From: Apostichopus japonicus
Taxonomy: Eukaryota > Echinodermata > Holothuroidea > Aspidochirotida > Stichopodidae
DNA length: 64,000 bases
NCBI RefSeq assembly: GCF_037975245.1
Contig: NC_092583.1
Span: 15,045,264-15,109,263 of the forward strand
Reading direction: 5' to 3'
The notes under the pieces are model-generated. The model was given only the letters and a program-made list of their open reading frames with translations, did no database searches and was not told the DNA's origin. This document shows positions 14,201 to 29,200 of this stretch, piece by piece (positions within the stretch are counted from its first letter, which is position 1; every line of letters starts with the position of its first letter). The position numbers and the translations under genes were made by a program.

Positions 14201-17200
14201 AAAGTTTAGTTTGTTTGACACAAATGGGTAATTTGATTCATTTTGGAAATATAAATACAGTTACTTTTGATAAGACTGGTTCTTTCATAGGTTGACTGCA
14301 TAGTCTTTTGAAGTTTACACTGTTGTAAAACTTGAATATCTTTGGTTGGACATTTATCATCAATGTTTTTTTATTAAACTTTTAATTTATTTTTTATTAA
14401 ACTGTTAGACGAGCATCTCAAGAACATGCATTTCAGGAGGCCGAGGAGGTCGACATCTTTGCGCTCTTGGCAGGAGTGGAACCGAAAGACTATGAGAAAG
14501 TTCTGATGCAACACGGCATCTATGACTTTAGAGCCATCTTGAAACATATGGAAATGATGAAGCAGCAAGCGCAAGAGGAAGAACAAGTTGCAGTGAGTTT
14601 GTTTTTCTGAATCAGTTCTCATTATCAATCTACAGAAGGGTGCATATAGGAATTATTCCTTCATATTCCACTTACACCCCCACCCTATGCAACACAACTC
14701 ATTAACAAATGTCTAAGGCATACCAATGTGTGTGCATCAATAATCTACCTTGCAGTAATACGTTCTTCACTCATCTCTGTTTATGCCTGTCATATTTCTC
14801 TTTTCCTCTTCTGTCGTCCTGTCTCTCTCTTGTCTATAAGCTGTCCAATATCTTTGTTAGTCACTGTAGCCCTTTAACAGTATTTCTGATTTCCAGTGTC
14901 ACTCATATTATGCTTTTTGCTACTGTACTGTGAGTTATGTATTTATTCTGTTCGATAATATGAGAAATAAGTTTGAATTAAATAGGCCTAAAAATGATTC
15001 TTTAATATATATCTTAACATTGTATTCACATGAACAGATATGCAATGTTGTCGCTTGCTTCCTCACAAACCTTTGGTTGTCTAGTGTTCTTCTCAAACAG
15101 ATCGAGTTAAACTGGACTCTGTGCAGCTCTAACCTTATTGCCCCTCCCCCCATCCCCTGGCTTCCTCACTATATTTCTCTCAATGCATCTTGTATGTAAG
15201 TGACATCTCACAAAGTAATATTTATATTAGTATCAAGATGAATGTCAGTCTCATCTTAATCTTTACTTTCAGCCTCTGGAAACCATCGAGGAAGTGGAGC
15301 CCCTACAGGAAGTAGCTACTACCTCGGTACTGGAAAGTGCAGCAGCTCCATCTGTACAGGGTAGAGGTCTGATGCAACCAGGTAATTTCTACCAGGTTTT
15401 TGCAAATGTTTACCCACAAAGAAACCCTTTTAGGTTTAATTTCATCATTCTCAGTTTTGATTAACTGTAGACAGTTAACTGACAGGCTCATCCCTCTCAT
15501 ATAATCTGGAGACTGCACAATTCAAACATGTTCAGACACTAGAATCTTTCTGGAAATTTACCTGGTTTCCCAAAAAACATAATTTACAGCATCTTATAAA
15601 TTAAACAATGTACATTGTGTGAATTATTGACACAAGGACTATCCTCCCCATCCTCCCCTTGTATCTGATACAACAGGGTCTACAAAATTAGTGGGTTTAT
15701 AGTAGTTGCATTACCCCCACCCTCTCCGTGTATCTGTTACAAACAGGTAACAGCATCTACAAAATTAGCAGGTTTGTATTATTTGAACAACAGTTCCATG
15801 ACATTTCCATACTATGTATCTTTCAAAGTTATATCTGAAGTTGTCTTTCCTTCTTATGTATTATTTATGAAAATAAAGATTCGTCTCAATCCAGCACCAT
15901 CATCATCATAAAATGTTAAATTTTATTTTCTGTTACAACCTCTTACAAGTAATACAAAGCATTCCAATTTGGTATGCCAATCAAAATCTAATTTTCAATT
16001 ATATAATCATGTCGTTAAAAAATGTGAGAGAAATCCAGATGGTGTACTGAGATATTCTGTCACACTGTGTATTCCTTTCATAATGTTGGGAGGGAAATAA
16101 TAAATAGATATTATTTAACAAAGATTGGTTGCAAAGGGGATTATGTAGCAGATATAGAAAATATTGATTCTGTGAATTATGAGTGCCACAATATTATACT
16201 CTTCATTTACTTTTTGTTCTTTCATCTGTTGTTTAATATCACCAGTATGAAACAAAAGAGTTGAATTTTAAGCTTTTCCATCATTATGGTGCTGTTCCAT
16301 ATTTAGTTTGTATGATATATTACAGGATACGGCACAACCATAAATCTGGATAAAAATATGAAAAATAGTTTGCACATCAATTGGAAATACTGTTTTTCTT
16401 TCACCAATCACTATTTTGTCTCCTCTGTCTTAATGTTTGCATGCTAAATTTGTCAAGTCTGTCATTTTCCTAGCACTTCACCAGTTCTGCCACTCCCCCC
16501 ACACTCCCCCACACTCCCCCACACTCCCGCCACACTCCCCCACACTCCCCCACACTCCCCCACACTCCCCCACACTGTTATTATTCCATGTCAGTCGAGA
16601 GAGCTATCTTTCCTGCAAGGGCACCTGCATCCTGGATTCCTTCAGAGAACCACAATACCAGTGGTGAACCACCTTCTTTCATTCCCTCACCAAAGTATTA
16701 TGAAAACAAAAGAAGAAAAACAAAGATGTTTGTTGTTTTGCCTATCCAACTGTTTCTTCTCTGATGTAAACCTGCCTTGCATGTCATTTTTTTCACACTT
16801 TCCTGAACTCTTTACCTCGATTTGCAGTGGTTCAACCTCAAGGCAACATCACCCTGTAGCACCAAAGGTCCCAACACCACCAATAGAAACCTTTATTTGC
16901 ACCTAGATTCACCTAGATTCTGTTTGTCACATTTCTGCCTGCATGAAGATCTGTTATAGCTGGACAAGTTACACCTGACTTGTTTAATAGTCACCTTTGG
17001 TCTAAGCACTATTGCTTGTTTGAGGTGTTTCCAATTCTTCCCCATCACCCCACAAGGATGGCTGCCCTGGCACACCAGCATTTCACTATGGAGTTTCTGC
17101 ACCAACAGTCCAAGATCACCTCATGTAAATCTTTTCAATGAAACTAATATCAAACAAAACAAATCCTCAACAGCTCCCTTAACTGAGTTTACTGAAGAGC

Positions 17201-20200
17201 TTCATGAAGTTCCTAGAATCTCTGCCGACGAGATCGAACTGACCTTTGAATCGTCAACGCCTGTGAAACCCACATGGTTCCGTGACAGAGAGAAGCTGTT
17301 GACTTGTCCAAAGTATGAGATGGTCTCTGCCGATGATGGCAAGAAACATTCGCTGGTGATCCGAGATGTGACGGAAGATGACAAGGGCCTGTACACCGTG
17401 GAGGCGGAGACTCCTGAAGGAGAAGTCATAACTGCTTTTCACATCATCCCGACAGGTAGTCCAGATAAAACATCAGATAGCACTGGTGAAAGTGTACCAC
17501 CAAAAGAAAAAAAAATGAAAAACAAAAACCTTCTACCTTCTTTCACACTTTTTCTATCATTCAAAATCTTACTCTTTGAGGTCTCTTTTGGCTTTCCTTC
17601 GTTTCATTCTAAAAAGCCAATTTCATTTTTTTCTCCATTTCATCACTTCATAATTGACACCATCATGGAGTTAAATTTTCTCATTTTCTGACTTCAAATT
17701 TCTAAAGCATGATTTCTCTTCTGTGAGATCTTCCATACTTTCTTCTTTGGTCTTTTCTCTCCCTTCATTATTGGATTAAAAAACACCTGTTCCCACTTTT
17801 GCTAGGAAAATCATTTCATTTTTCTTATAATTCTTGTCTGTAAACTAGTACAGATTAACATAATCAACAATTAGAGAAATACACATCATGATCATTTTTC
17901 AGAGAACATAGAAGCTGTTAAAATTTTGATTAAGACTTGTTCTTCTGCAAATCTAAGCATGATAAAATCTTGTTCTTCTTTCAAAGTAAGACATTGTGCA
18001 TACACTCAGAAACTAGTTGGGCATGTTATGAATATTTTGAAAACTCAAGTGACGAAGTGTAACATTTTATTACCAATATTTATATGTTTGGTTTGAAAAA
18101 GCTAATCAGTCAGTGAAGTCATATTAGCAGAAAAAAGCAACTCTCCCTTTATACACCTTAAAATCATTTTTTCTTCTCCTTGATGATTTTCAAATAGCAA
18201 TAAATTTGTCTACATATAGGGTATGATCACCACTTTATTGGCTGTGAGAAAAAAAAGGTGATGGTTTTAATGCAATTATGACAGTACTACTCATGGATGT
18301 TATGAAAGTGCGAAAGTGCATTTGTTAGAATTTATTTGCTTGATTTGGAGCATCAAGGTTTGTTATTTCAGGATATTTTGCTAAATGAGCAAGTTTTGGG
18401 ACTTTAATTACTGTACTGTTTTCTTATCATCTGTTTATTCTATAAATTTCTAATTATCTTCCATTATAAATGATTTGGCTAATCAATATCATAATTTTTC
18501 ATGTAGAAGACAAACCAGAATTTGAGGAAGGTCTCTCTGACATGGTGATCCCAGAAGACAAGCCAGCAGAGTTTGTCTGTGACCTGTCCAAACCTGACGT
18601 TGATGAAAAGGACATAAAGTGGTTCAAGGGAGACAAAGAGATTGAACCTAGTGACAAGTTTGTCATCAAGAAGAAAGGCAGAAAACTATCCCTTGTTGTG
18701 CATGATGTTGATGTAGAAGATGCTGGTGAATATACAGTCAAAGTAAAGGACACAGAATCAAAGGCTGTACTCTCTGTAGAAGGTATGTTACATCGTGTTC
18801 AAGTCACTTTGGTATGATCACCTGGTTCATTAGTTCGTTGACCCGGTTTGGACTGATTGCTACCTTATTATATGACCTATATCATTTTCTCAGCATTGAA
18901 ATTTCATTCCCCCCCCCCCCCTCCCCCAGGCTTGTTTATTTGCTTCAATACGTAATTGTCAAAACAAATTTCATGATTATAAGAGACAATGTTTTCTTTG
19001 ACTTGAATTGAAATAATGTATATTAAGTATAAAGAAAGAAACGGATTTCTTTACAACTTCCTTCAAATTTCAGGAGAGTATTCATTGTTTCTATTTTGTA
19101 AGATAAAGTGTCTTACTTCTAGTAATCAGCTGTAGCATCTGGTGAAATTCACTTGGTATTAAGACCTGTTTAATCCTTATTAATCTGACCTGCTTTGGAC
19201 TAACTATTACTTTATGATCAAATCTGCTTTGGACTGAGTAATAGTAGGCTCCTTTCTTACGAATCGTTTTTGAGCTAGCTTAAAATGTTAATCTAATGCT
19301 GATTAATTGTTAATAATGTCTCATTGATTTTAGGGAGATTACTCTGTGTCTCAAAAAGAAATCAGTTTGTCTTTGATTTGCTAGACTCTTGTTTACCTAT
19401 GCATGACTTGCTTTGGTTGTCATTCGCCCCTATTATTACAGAGAAACCTGTGGAGTTTGCCTCACTTCTAGAAGATACCACAGTACCAGAGGACACTCCT
19501 GAAGTCACCTTAGAATGTGAGGTCAGCAAAGACAAGCCAGAAGTCTCTGAGGTTACCTGGAAGAAAGGAAAGGATACTCTGTCTCCGGATGATGAGAAAT
19601 ATGTGATCAAGAAAGATGGAAGGAGACATTCCTTGACCATCAAAGACATCACTCCTGAAGATGCAGACGAATACACCTGCGCCGTTGGAGACAAGGAGAC
19701 AGCTGCCAAGGTCACAGTGGAAGGTAGAGATATTAAAAATTAATGGCTTTGTGCATGTTTTTCTACATTTTGAAAAGTAAATGGTTTGATTTGTACAAAT
19801 TAGTCAATAGCATCTTTTCTGCTCTTTTCATGAGCAGATATTTATGAATGTTTTGTTGCTGTTTGAAATGGGTCCCATAGTGTTTCTTACATACACAAAA
19901 AAAGTTACCATCTTGTGATATGTTGACAGTTTGAAGTTAACAACCAGCTTTGTGAAAGAAGGAAAAACATGGTTTGTTCTCTTCTTGTTCTGGCAGAGAC
20001 ACCTCTTGAATTTACCTCTCCGTTGGAAGACAAACAAGTTCCTGAAGAGACCGAGGAAGTCACATTAGAATGTGAGGTCAGCAAAGAAAAACCAAAGGAC
20101 ACAGAGGTCACCTGGAAGAAAGGAAAGGATACTCTGTCTCCAGATGATGAGAAATATGTGATCAAGAAAGACGGAAGGAGACATTCTTTGACCATCAAAG

Positions 20201-23200
20201 AGGTCACTCCTGAAGATGCAGGCGAATACACCTGTGCCGTTGGAGACAAGGAAACAGCTGCCAAGGTCACAGTGGAAGGTACAGATATTAGAAATAAATG
20301 GCTTTGTGCATGTTTTTCTAAATATTGGAAAGTAAATGGTTTGATATGTACAAATTAGTCGATGGTATCTGTTATGCTCTTTTCATGAGCAGATATTTAT
20401 GAATGTTTTTTGCTGTTTGAATGGGTACCATAGTGTGTCTTACATACACAAATAAAGCTACAGTACTATATTGTGATATGTTGAAAGTTTGAAGTTAATA
20501 ACCAGCTTTGTGAAGGAGGAAAAACATGGTTTGTTCTCTTCTTGTTCTGGCAGAGACACCTCTTGAGTTTACCTCTCCATTGGAAGACAAACAAGTTCCT
20601 GAAGAGACAGAGGAAGTCACCTTAGAATGTGAGGTCAGCAAAGATAAACCAAAGGACACAGAGGTCACCTGGAAGAAGGGAAAGGATACTCTGTCTCCAG
20701 ATGATGAGAAATATGTGATCAAGAAAGACGGAAGGAGACATTCCTTGACCATCAAAGACGTCACTCCTGAAGATGCAGACGAATACACCTGCACAGTCGG
20801 GGACAAGGAAACAGCTGCCAAGGTCACAGTGGAAGGTATTAGTCATTTAAATAGCTTTATGAATGTAACAAAACATTTTGAAAAGTAAATGTTTCAATAT
20901 TTATACGTTAGTCAAGGATACTTTTTCTTTACAGAAGTAGATAGGTATGGATGTTGTGTTGCTGTTTGAATGGTTACCATAATATTTCTTACATGTACTT
21001 ACATCTTATATAATATGAAATGTTAATAATTGACAATTGATGACCAGCTTTATACATGAAGCAAAAACATGGTTTGCTCTCTTCTTGTCCTGGCAGAGAC
21101 ACCTCTTGAATTTACCTCTCCTTTGGAAGACAAACAAGTACCTGAAGAGACCGAGGAAGTCACCTTAGAATGTGAGGTCAGCAAAGATAAACCAAAGGAC
21201 ACAGAGGTCACCTGGAAGAAAGGAAAGGATACTCTCTCTCCAGATGATGAGAAATATGTGATCAAGAAAGACGGAAGGAGACATTCTTTGACCATCAAAG
21301 AGGTCACTCCTGAAGATGCAGACGAATACACCTGCACCGTCGGGGACAAGGAAACAGCTGCCAAGGTCACAGTGGAAGGTATTAGTCATTTAAATAGCTT
21401 TATGAATGTCACACAACATTTTCAAAATTAAATGGTTTAATATTTATTCGTTTGTCAAAGGTCACAGTGGAAGGTATGCTTGCTATCTGTTAAAGTAGCA
21501 TTATTTTCTGCCAGAAGCCCTGTAGCAAAAAAGCAGTATTATCAGCTCTCCTACTATTTGTAATAGTTTATGTGAATATATATAAGCAACATTGGTAAGG
21601 CTAGGTAACTTAGAAATACCATTCTCCCAAACCCCCCACTCTGTCTCCGACACACACACCCATTTGATAACAATTTGTGTTTCAGAAATATCATGTCTAT
21701 TCACCTACTCCACATATCCACCCTCCCCCACCCCTTATAATCCTGTCGTGCCATCCCTTCACTATTTGGGTCCATTTTCCACAGCCAAAATATACCTGCT
21801 TTCACCAACTGCAATTAGTTGTTTGAGAAAACTTATTGTAACTTTATCCTTTACATCTGTTGAACATTTACTACAGTCTTAATTAAACATGTAAAAATCT
21901 TCAATATCCCAACAGAGACACCTCTTGAGTTTACCTCCCCATTGGAAGACAAACAAGTACCTGAAGAAACCGAGGAAGTCACCTTAGAATGTGAGGTCAG
22001 CAAAGACAAGCCAGAAGTCACTGAGGTCACCTGGAAGAAGGGAAAGGATACTCTGTCTCCAGATGATGAGAAATATGTGATCAAGAAAGACGGAAGAAGA
22101 CATTCCTTGACAATCAAAGATGTCACTCCTGAAGATGCAGGCGAATACACCTGCACCGTTGGGGACAAGGAAACAGCTGCCAAGGTCACAGTGGAAGGTA
22201 CATAGAATGATTGAATTCTACAATTTGTGATTATCTATTTTCTAAATCCCATCATAAATGTTTTCTTAACATCATTAATCCATCATATATCTCTTTATGT
22301 AGTGTCATCTTTCAACTCAATAGTGTCCTAGTCATATGATCCCCTTCTAACCACAGTGTCCCTAACCATGCAGTCTGTTTTGTGTTGCATTGATAGTGCC
22401 ATACTATATTGAATAAGGAAGAGGTCAACTAAATTTGTAGCACAGTGGCCTATATGTGTTTGTTTCCGTTTTTTGTTTACAGAGCATGCTCCAGAGATAA
22501 CCAAGCCTCTAGAAGAGACCATTGCTGTACCAGAGGGTAATGAGGTCACACTAGAGGCACAGATCAGCAAGGAGGATGCTCCAGTTACCTGGATGAAAGA
22601 TGGCAAGGAATTGAAACCTAGCGATAATGTCAGAATAGAAGAGGACGGAACCACACGTCGTTTGATCCTCAAGGACGTGACTAAGGATGATACTGCCCAG
22701 TATACTCTGAAGTTAGGAGACAAAGAAACAAAAAGCGATGTGGTTGTTAAAAGTGAGACATTATTTCTAGATTACTGCATTGTATTCATCAAGAAAGAAA
22801 ATAGATAAATTTTGGAAATTGTAACCTGTGATCGAATATTTAGACCTGTTGACCATCTGAGAAAGACATTTTCTCTATAAACTAAAACTGGTCTTACTCA
22901 GTCTTCAACAGTTGTGATAGTTACAACTATGCCTAAAGAGCTTTTCAATCATAGTATTTTTTTTTTATTTGGGGGTCCAGAAAGTTCAAAGTAAAGGTTG
23001 GAGACATTTTACACATCAAAAAAATGTTAGTTAAAATTGAAATTAGTTATTCCCACTTTGCTATTGTCATTTCTATTTTTTGAGTTGTTGACAAATTTCT
23101 TGCTCACACAGCCCCACCAAAGATTGAAATAGATGAGAAATTTTTGAATGTTACCATCCGGGCTGGTGGCAAGGCAACCATCTCGGCCATCATAACAGGT

Positions 23201-26200
23201 TTGCCTGTCCCTGATGTCACCTGGTTGAAGGATGACGTTCCTCTTGAGACGACAAAGAGGGTCTCCATCAGCGAGGACAAACAGGAGAAACTTATCGTGA
23301 AGATGATTCTGGACAAGGCGGAGCGGTCAGACCTCGGGACTTACACCCTTACCGCAGCTAATGATGTCGGAAAGGACCTGGTTAAGATGACCATCACTGT
23401 CCTCGGTATTAATCAAAATATTTTTACTTGCAATTGTTACAATCTATTGTTCCCGTTGCATGAAACCTTTTAAACTTTGTGTCCTAATTATACCTACAGG
23501 CAGAGGAATTGATTTGCTCATGGCATAGGCTAATGAATGCCACTTTATTATATAATGAATACTGCATTTTATCAGTTATATATTTTTATTTTTATTTCAC
23601 AGACAAACCTCAACCTCCAGAAGAATTGAAGATAGACAAAATCACTCCAGAGAATGTCACCATTAGTTGGTCCCCACCAAAGGACGATGGGGGCAGTCCC
23701 GTGACGGAGTACATCATCGAGAAACGAGACATGAAACGATCTACCTGGAGTCCCGCGGGCACCACCTCAGAAACCACCTTCACGGTCCCAAAACTGCTAG
23801 AAGGGAACAGCTATAAATTCCGAGTCCGAGCCAAGAACGAACAAGGACCAAGTGAACCAGCTGAGACATCAGAACCCGTCATTGCTAAGCATCAGTTTGG
23901 TAAGTGGAGGAAGGCTTGTGTGTATATCTGGATTAGTGCTGTAGTCATGGACAGGCCTGACAAGAGGAGGGGGCAGCAGAGTACATTTCAGGCACTCAGA
24001 GTAAATAAGGGGGCCAGGTAAAATATGAAGGCTGCATAAAATACTTCAAATATAAAGATTGCGAAGAGGATGCCTGATGAGAAAATTGACCTGACTCTAC
24101 ATGCCTCTGATTGAGGTGTTAGGAGTTTGTAGTCTTCTTCTTCTTCTTCTAGGTTACTCCAAATATTCACATTTGTAGTAGAAAAATGCTACAAAACCCT
24201 GGCAGGGAGTTTACATTCGATGTTTCAGCCTGCGTAGTTACACTGTAATTACAAATAGTGCCATTTGAAATTTGAAAAGACTTGTAAACACTGATATTTA
24301 TTGTCAGATGTTAAAACTTGTAGCAATAAGAATATAAGGATTTGATTCATAGGAAATTTGCATGCCAAATAATTTATAAATTTTTTTGTTTGTGATTATA
24401 ACATTTTTTTCCCTTATTGTTTGTGTGTTTTTTAGATGTGCCTTATGCACCTGGCAAACCAGAAGTCTCAGAAATAGATGTTACCCAAGCAACCCTCACC
24501 TGGTCACCACCTGAATTTGATGGTGGCTCAGAGATTACCAATTACATCATTGAGAAGACAGAAGTGGGCCGAAAACGTTGGACAAAGGTCAACAAGAAAC
24601 CTGTTAAGGAGCCTACGTTCAAAGTTACCGACCTCATAGAAGGCAACGAGTATCAATTTAGAATCATCGCTGAAAATGCTGCTGGTCAGAGCAAGCCTAG
24701 TGAACCATCAGATGTTATAAAGGCCAAGCCACCATACGGTGAGTTACTCTACATCCACATCTGTCATCTGAGGAGTTTCCTCAATTCTGTGATTGTGTTT
24801 AGTGACATGCACAGGATTACAAAGGGGGTGGGTGGGGGACAAGTTCAAAATTTCCCCCGACTGATTTACGTAGGGACATGAACCTTTATGGAATGGCCAG
24901 AGGCGACACAAGGGTTTTGTAAAGGAGATGATGCAGCACCTCGGGTCGTCAAAGTTGACTCACTCCCATGCGAGGGAGGGAGGCGGGGGTTCCTCCCCTC
25001 AAGAAACTTAAAAGCTTTGACATTTGCATGCTGAGGCATATTAATACTATAACTCAATCTGTGACTGTGGTCTATTTCTTCCCAGCTTAATTTAAAAAAT
25101 CCGCCAATTGAGTCATCTTCCCGACTCCATGATTGGAGGTGTGGGGCCATGCCATGCCATCCCCACCACCTTCCCCAGCCACAACACTTTGTGCATGCCA
25201 CTTATTGTATTGTAGTTAGTGTTCCTTCACTAGATGTATCCTCTTTTAATTTGGGGTTTGGTTTGATTTGTCACTTAATTTGAGTAATTATGTAAATAAA
25301 AAATATATTTCAACACTGTCAAAGTGCTTCTATGTATACTGTTTCTTTGAAACGTTGATAGAAATTTTCAGGTGTTTTGTAATAACCCCAAAATTGGAAG
25401 AAAAAAAGCACTAAATGAAAGTATTGTTTTGTTGTCTGAATGAATGAATGACAAATTTAGACAAAATAGCAATTTGCACTCTCCACTCTTGTTGAAGATT
25501 TCTCTTAGTGAACCGAAATATATCAGGTGATGTAGTCATGAAAAAAAATTACCTGAAAACATACTATGAGCTCTATGAAATAAACTTTCATCCACTCCCA
25601 TCCCACCCTACTCCCTGCTTTTCTCTATTTTAAATGACAGCATAACACTTAGATATGAAATTGTATTCACAGATGTGCCATCCCAACCAGGAAAGCCAGA
25701 GGTTGAAAATGTTGACAAGACATCTATCTCCGTTACATGGACACCTCCAGAAAGTGACGGTGGCTCGCCAATTACGAATTACATCATAGAGAAATACGAC
25801 CTCAGTCGCAAGAAATGGGTTAAAACAGGTCCAAAAGTCTCTGAAACTACCTTTGTTGTTACCGATCTCACTGACGGAAATGACTACCAATTCAGAGTCA
25901 GCGCAGAAAACAAAGCTGGCGTTGGAAAACCAAGTCTGCCATCAGATACTATCACCGCTAAGCTACCATTCGGTAAGAAAATTGCAACCTGACATTCAGG
26001 GTACCATCACGTATCAACAACTTCATATATCAATTGACCTACTTCATGAACAATTTTAATAATATGTCTTCACCCTCCCCATCTTGCCTTTCTCATGAAA
26101 AGGTTACCTTTCTGAGGTCATTGTATGAAACTATGACATGAACTTTGAAATATTGTCTTTCAACATTTATCATTTTAATACCATTCGATCAAGCAGTTGA

Positions 26201-29200
26201 AATATTAAATTTGTCTGGAAATATTGTTATCAGTTTAAAATTCTGATTTTCAATCTGTTCTCACAGATAAGCCAGGCAAACCTGGTAAACCAGAGGTGAC
26301 TGAATTTGGTCCTAAAGAGATCACCATCACTTGGACTCCACCAGAATCTGATGGAGGAGGTCCCATCATTGGTTACATCATTGAACGTAAAGAGAAGACC
26401 AGCACCAGATGGGTAAAGACAACCAAACAATTGGTTTCTGAGACAACCTTCACTGTGACAGGCCTCACCACTGACATGGAATACCAGTTCCGTGTTACTG
26501 CTGAGAACAAGGCCGGACCAGGCCCAGTCAGTGAACCATCAGACCTGCAGAAAGCTAAAGAAGCCTTTGGTATGCATTTAGCCAAACTCCATTTATACTT
26601 AAAACAAGTTTTGAGGACATGGTTTGAAACTATGATTGAACTTTGAAATATTGCCTATCAATGCACTTTCTATTTTCATTACCATTCAATCGAACAAGCA
26701 GTTGAAATATTAGTTTCAGTTAAAAAGATTATTGTCATCTTATAACTCTGATTTTCCATATGTTCTCACAGATAAGCCAGGCAAACCTGGTAAACCAGAG
26801 GTGACTGACTTTGGTCCAAAAGAGATCACCATCACTTGGACTCCACCAGAATCTGATGGAGGAAGTCCCATCATTGGTTACATCATTGAACGTAAAGAGA
26901 CTACCAGCACCAGATGGGTAAAGACAACCAAACAATTGGTTTCTGAGACAACATTCACTGTGACAGGCCTCACCACTGACTTGGAATACCAGTTCCGTGT
27001 TACTGCTGAGAACAAGGCCGGACCAGGCCCAGTCAGTGAACCATCAGACCTCCAGAAAGCCAAAGAAGCCTTTGGTATGCATTTAGCCATACTCCACATA
27101 TACCTAAAAAAAAGGTTTTTTAGGACATGGTTTAAAACTATGATTGAACTTTGAAATAGTGTCTATCAATGTACTTTCTATTTTCATTACCATTCAATCA
27201 AACAGGCAGCTGAAATATTAGTTTCAGTTAAAAAGATTGTAGTCATCTTATAATTCTGATTTTCCATATGTTCTCACAGATAAGCCAGGCAAACCTGGTA
27301 AACCAGAGGTGACTGACTTTGGTCCTAAAGAGATCACCATCACTTGGACTCCACCAGAATCTGATGGAGGAAGTCCCATCATTGGTTACATCATTGAACG
27401 TAAAGAGACTAGCAGCACCAGATGGGTAAAGGCAACCAAAGAATTGGTTTCTGAGACAACTTTCACTGTGACAGGCCTCACCACTGACATGGAATACCAG
27501 TTCCGCGTTACTGCTGAGAACAAGGCCGGACCAGGCCCAGCCAGTGAACCATCAGACCTTCAGAAAGCTAAAGAAGCCTTTGGTATGCATTTAGTCATAC
27601 TCCATTTATACCTTAAAAAAGGTTTCTTAGGACATGGTTTAAAACTATGATTGAACTTTGAAATAGTGTCTATCAATGTACTTTCTATTTTCATTACCAT
27701 TCAATCAAACAGGCAGCTGAAATATTAGTTTCAGTTAAAAAGATTGTAGTCATCTTATAATTCTGATTTTCCATATGTTCTCACAGATAAGCCAGGCAAA
27801 CCTGGTAAACCAGAGGTGACTGACTTTGGTCCTAAAGAGATCACCATCACTTGGACTCCACCAGAATCTGATGGAGGAAGTCCCATCATTGGTTACATCA
27901 TTGAACGTAAAGAGAAGACCAGCACCAGATGGGTAAAGGCAACCAAACAATTGGTTTCTGAGACAACTTTCACTGTGACAGGCCTCACCACTGACATGGA
28001 ATACCAGTTCCGTGTTACTGCTGAGAACAAGGCCGGACCAGGCCCAGTCAGTGAACCATCAGACCTGCAGAAAGCTAAAGAAGCCTTTGGTATGCATTTA
28101 GCCATACTCCACATATACCTAAAAAAAAAGGTTTTGAGGACATGGTTTAAAACTATGATTGAACTTTGAAATATTGTCTATCAATGTACTTTCTATTTTC
28201 ATTACCATTCAATAAAACAGGCAGCTGAAATATTAGTTTCAGTTAAAAAGATTGTAGTCATCTTATAATTCTGATTTTCCATATGTTCTCACAGATAAGC
28301 CAGGCAAACCTGGTAAACCAGAGGTGACTGACTTTGGTCCTAAAGAGATCACCATCACTTGGACTCCACCAGAATCTGATGGAGGAAGTCCCATCATTGG
28401 TTACATCATTGAACGTAAAGAGAAGACCAGCACCAGATGGGTAAAGGCAACCAAACAATTGGTTTCTGAGACAACTTTCACTGTGACAGGCCTCACCACT
28501 GACATGGAATACCAGTTCCGTGTTACTGCTGAGAACAAGGCCGGACCAGGCCCAGTCAGTGAACCATCAGACCTGCAGAAAGCTAAAGAAGCCTTTGGTA
28601 TGCATTTAGCCATACTCCACATATACCTAAAAAAAAGGTTTTGAGGACATGGTTTAAAACTATGATTGAACTTTGAAATATTGTCTATCAATGTACTTTC
28701 TATTTTCATTACCATTCAATAAAACAGGCAGTTGAAATATTAGTTTGATTTAAAAAGATTGTTGTCATCTTATAATTCTGATTTTCCATATGTTCTCACA
28801 GATAAGCCAGGCAAACCTGGTAAACCAGAGGTGACTGACTTTGGTCCAAAAGAGATCACCATCACTTGGACTCCACCAGAATCTGATGGAGGAAGTCCCA
28901 TCATTGGTTACATCATTGAACGTAAAGAGAAGACCAGCACCAGATGGGTAAAGGCAACCAAAGAATTGGTTTCTGAGACAACTTTCACTGTGACAGGCCT
29001 CACCACTGACATGGAATACCAGTTCCGTGTTACTGCTGAGAACAAGGCCGGACCAGGCCCAGTCAGTGAACCATCAGACCTGCAGAAAGCCAAAGAAGCC
29101 TTTGGTATGCATTTAGCCATACTCCACATATACCTTAAAAAAAGGTTTTGAGGACATGGTTTGAAACTATGACATGAACTTTGAAATATTGTCTATCAAT

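Larger units (their letters stand above)
19442..22197 (+). repeat. tandem array of five Ig exon units
   Basis: Exon starts are spaced 555, 557, 543 and 819 bp. Exons are the same length and nearly the same sequence, and introns between copies 1 to 3 share long stretches (for example ttttcatgagcagatattta). This indicates tandem duplication of exon plus intron. The last gap is longer and contains an exon-end relic. Confidence 0.9.

Noticed and set aside
16661-16906. Possible extra exon after TTTGCAG near 16828
   Set aside because: In the required phase it reads VVQPQGNITL and then a stop; no domain homology and no donor.
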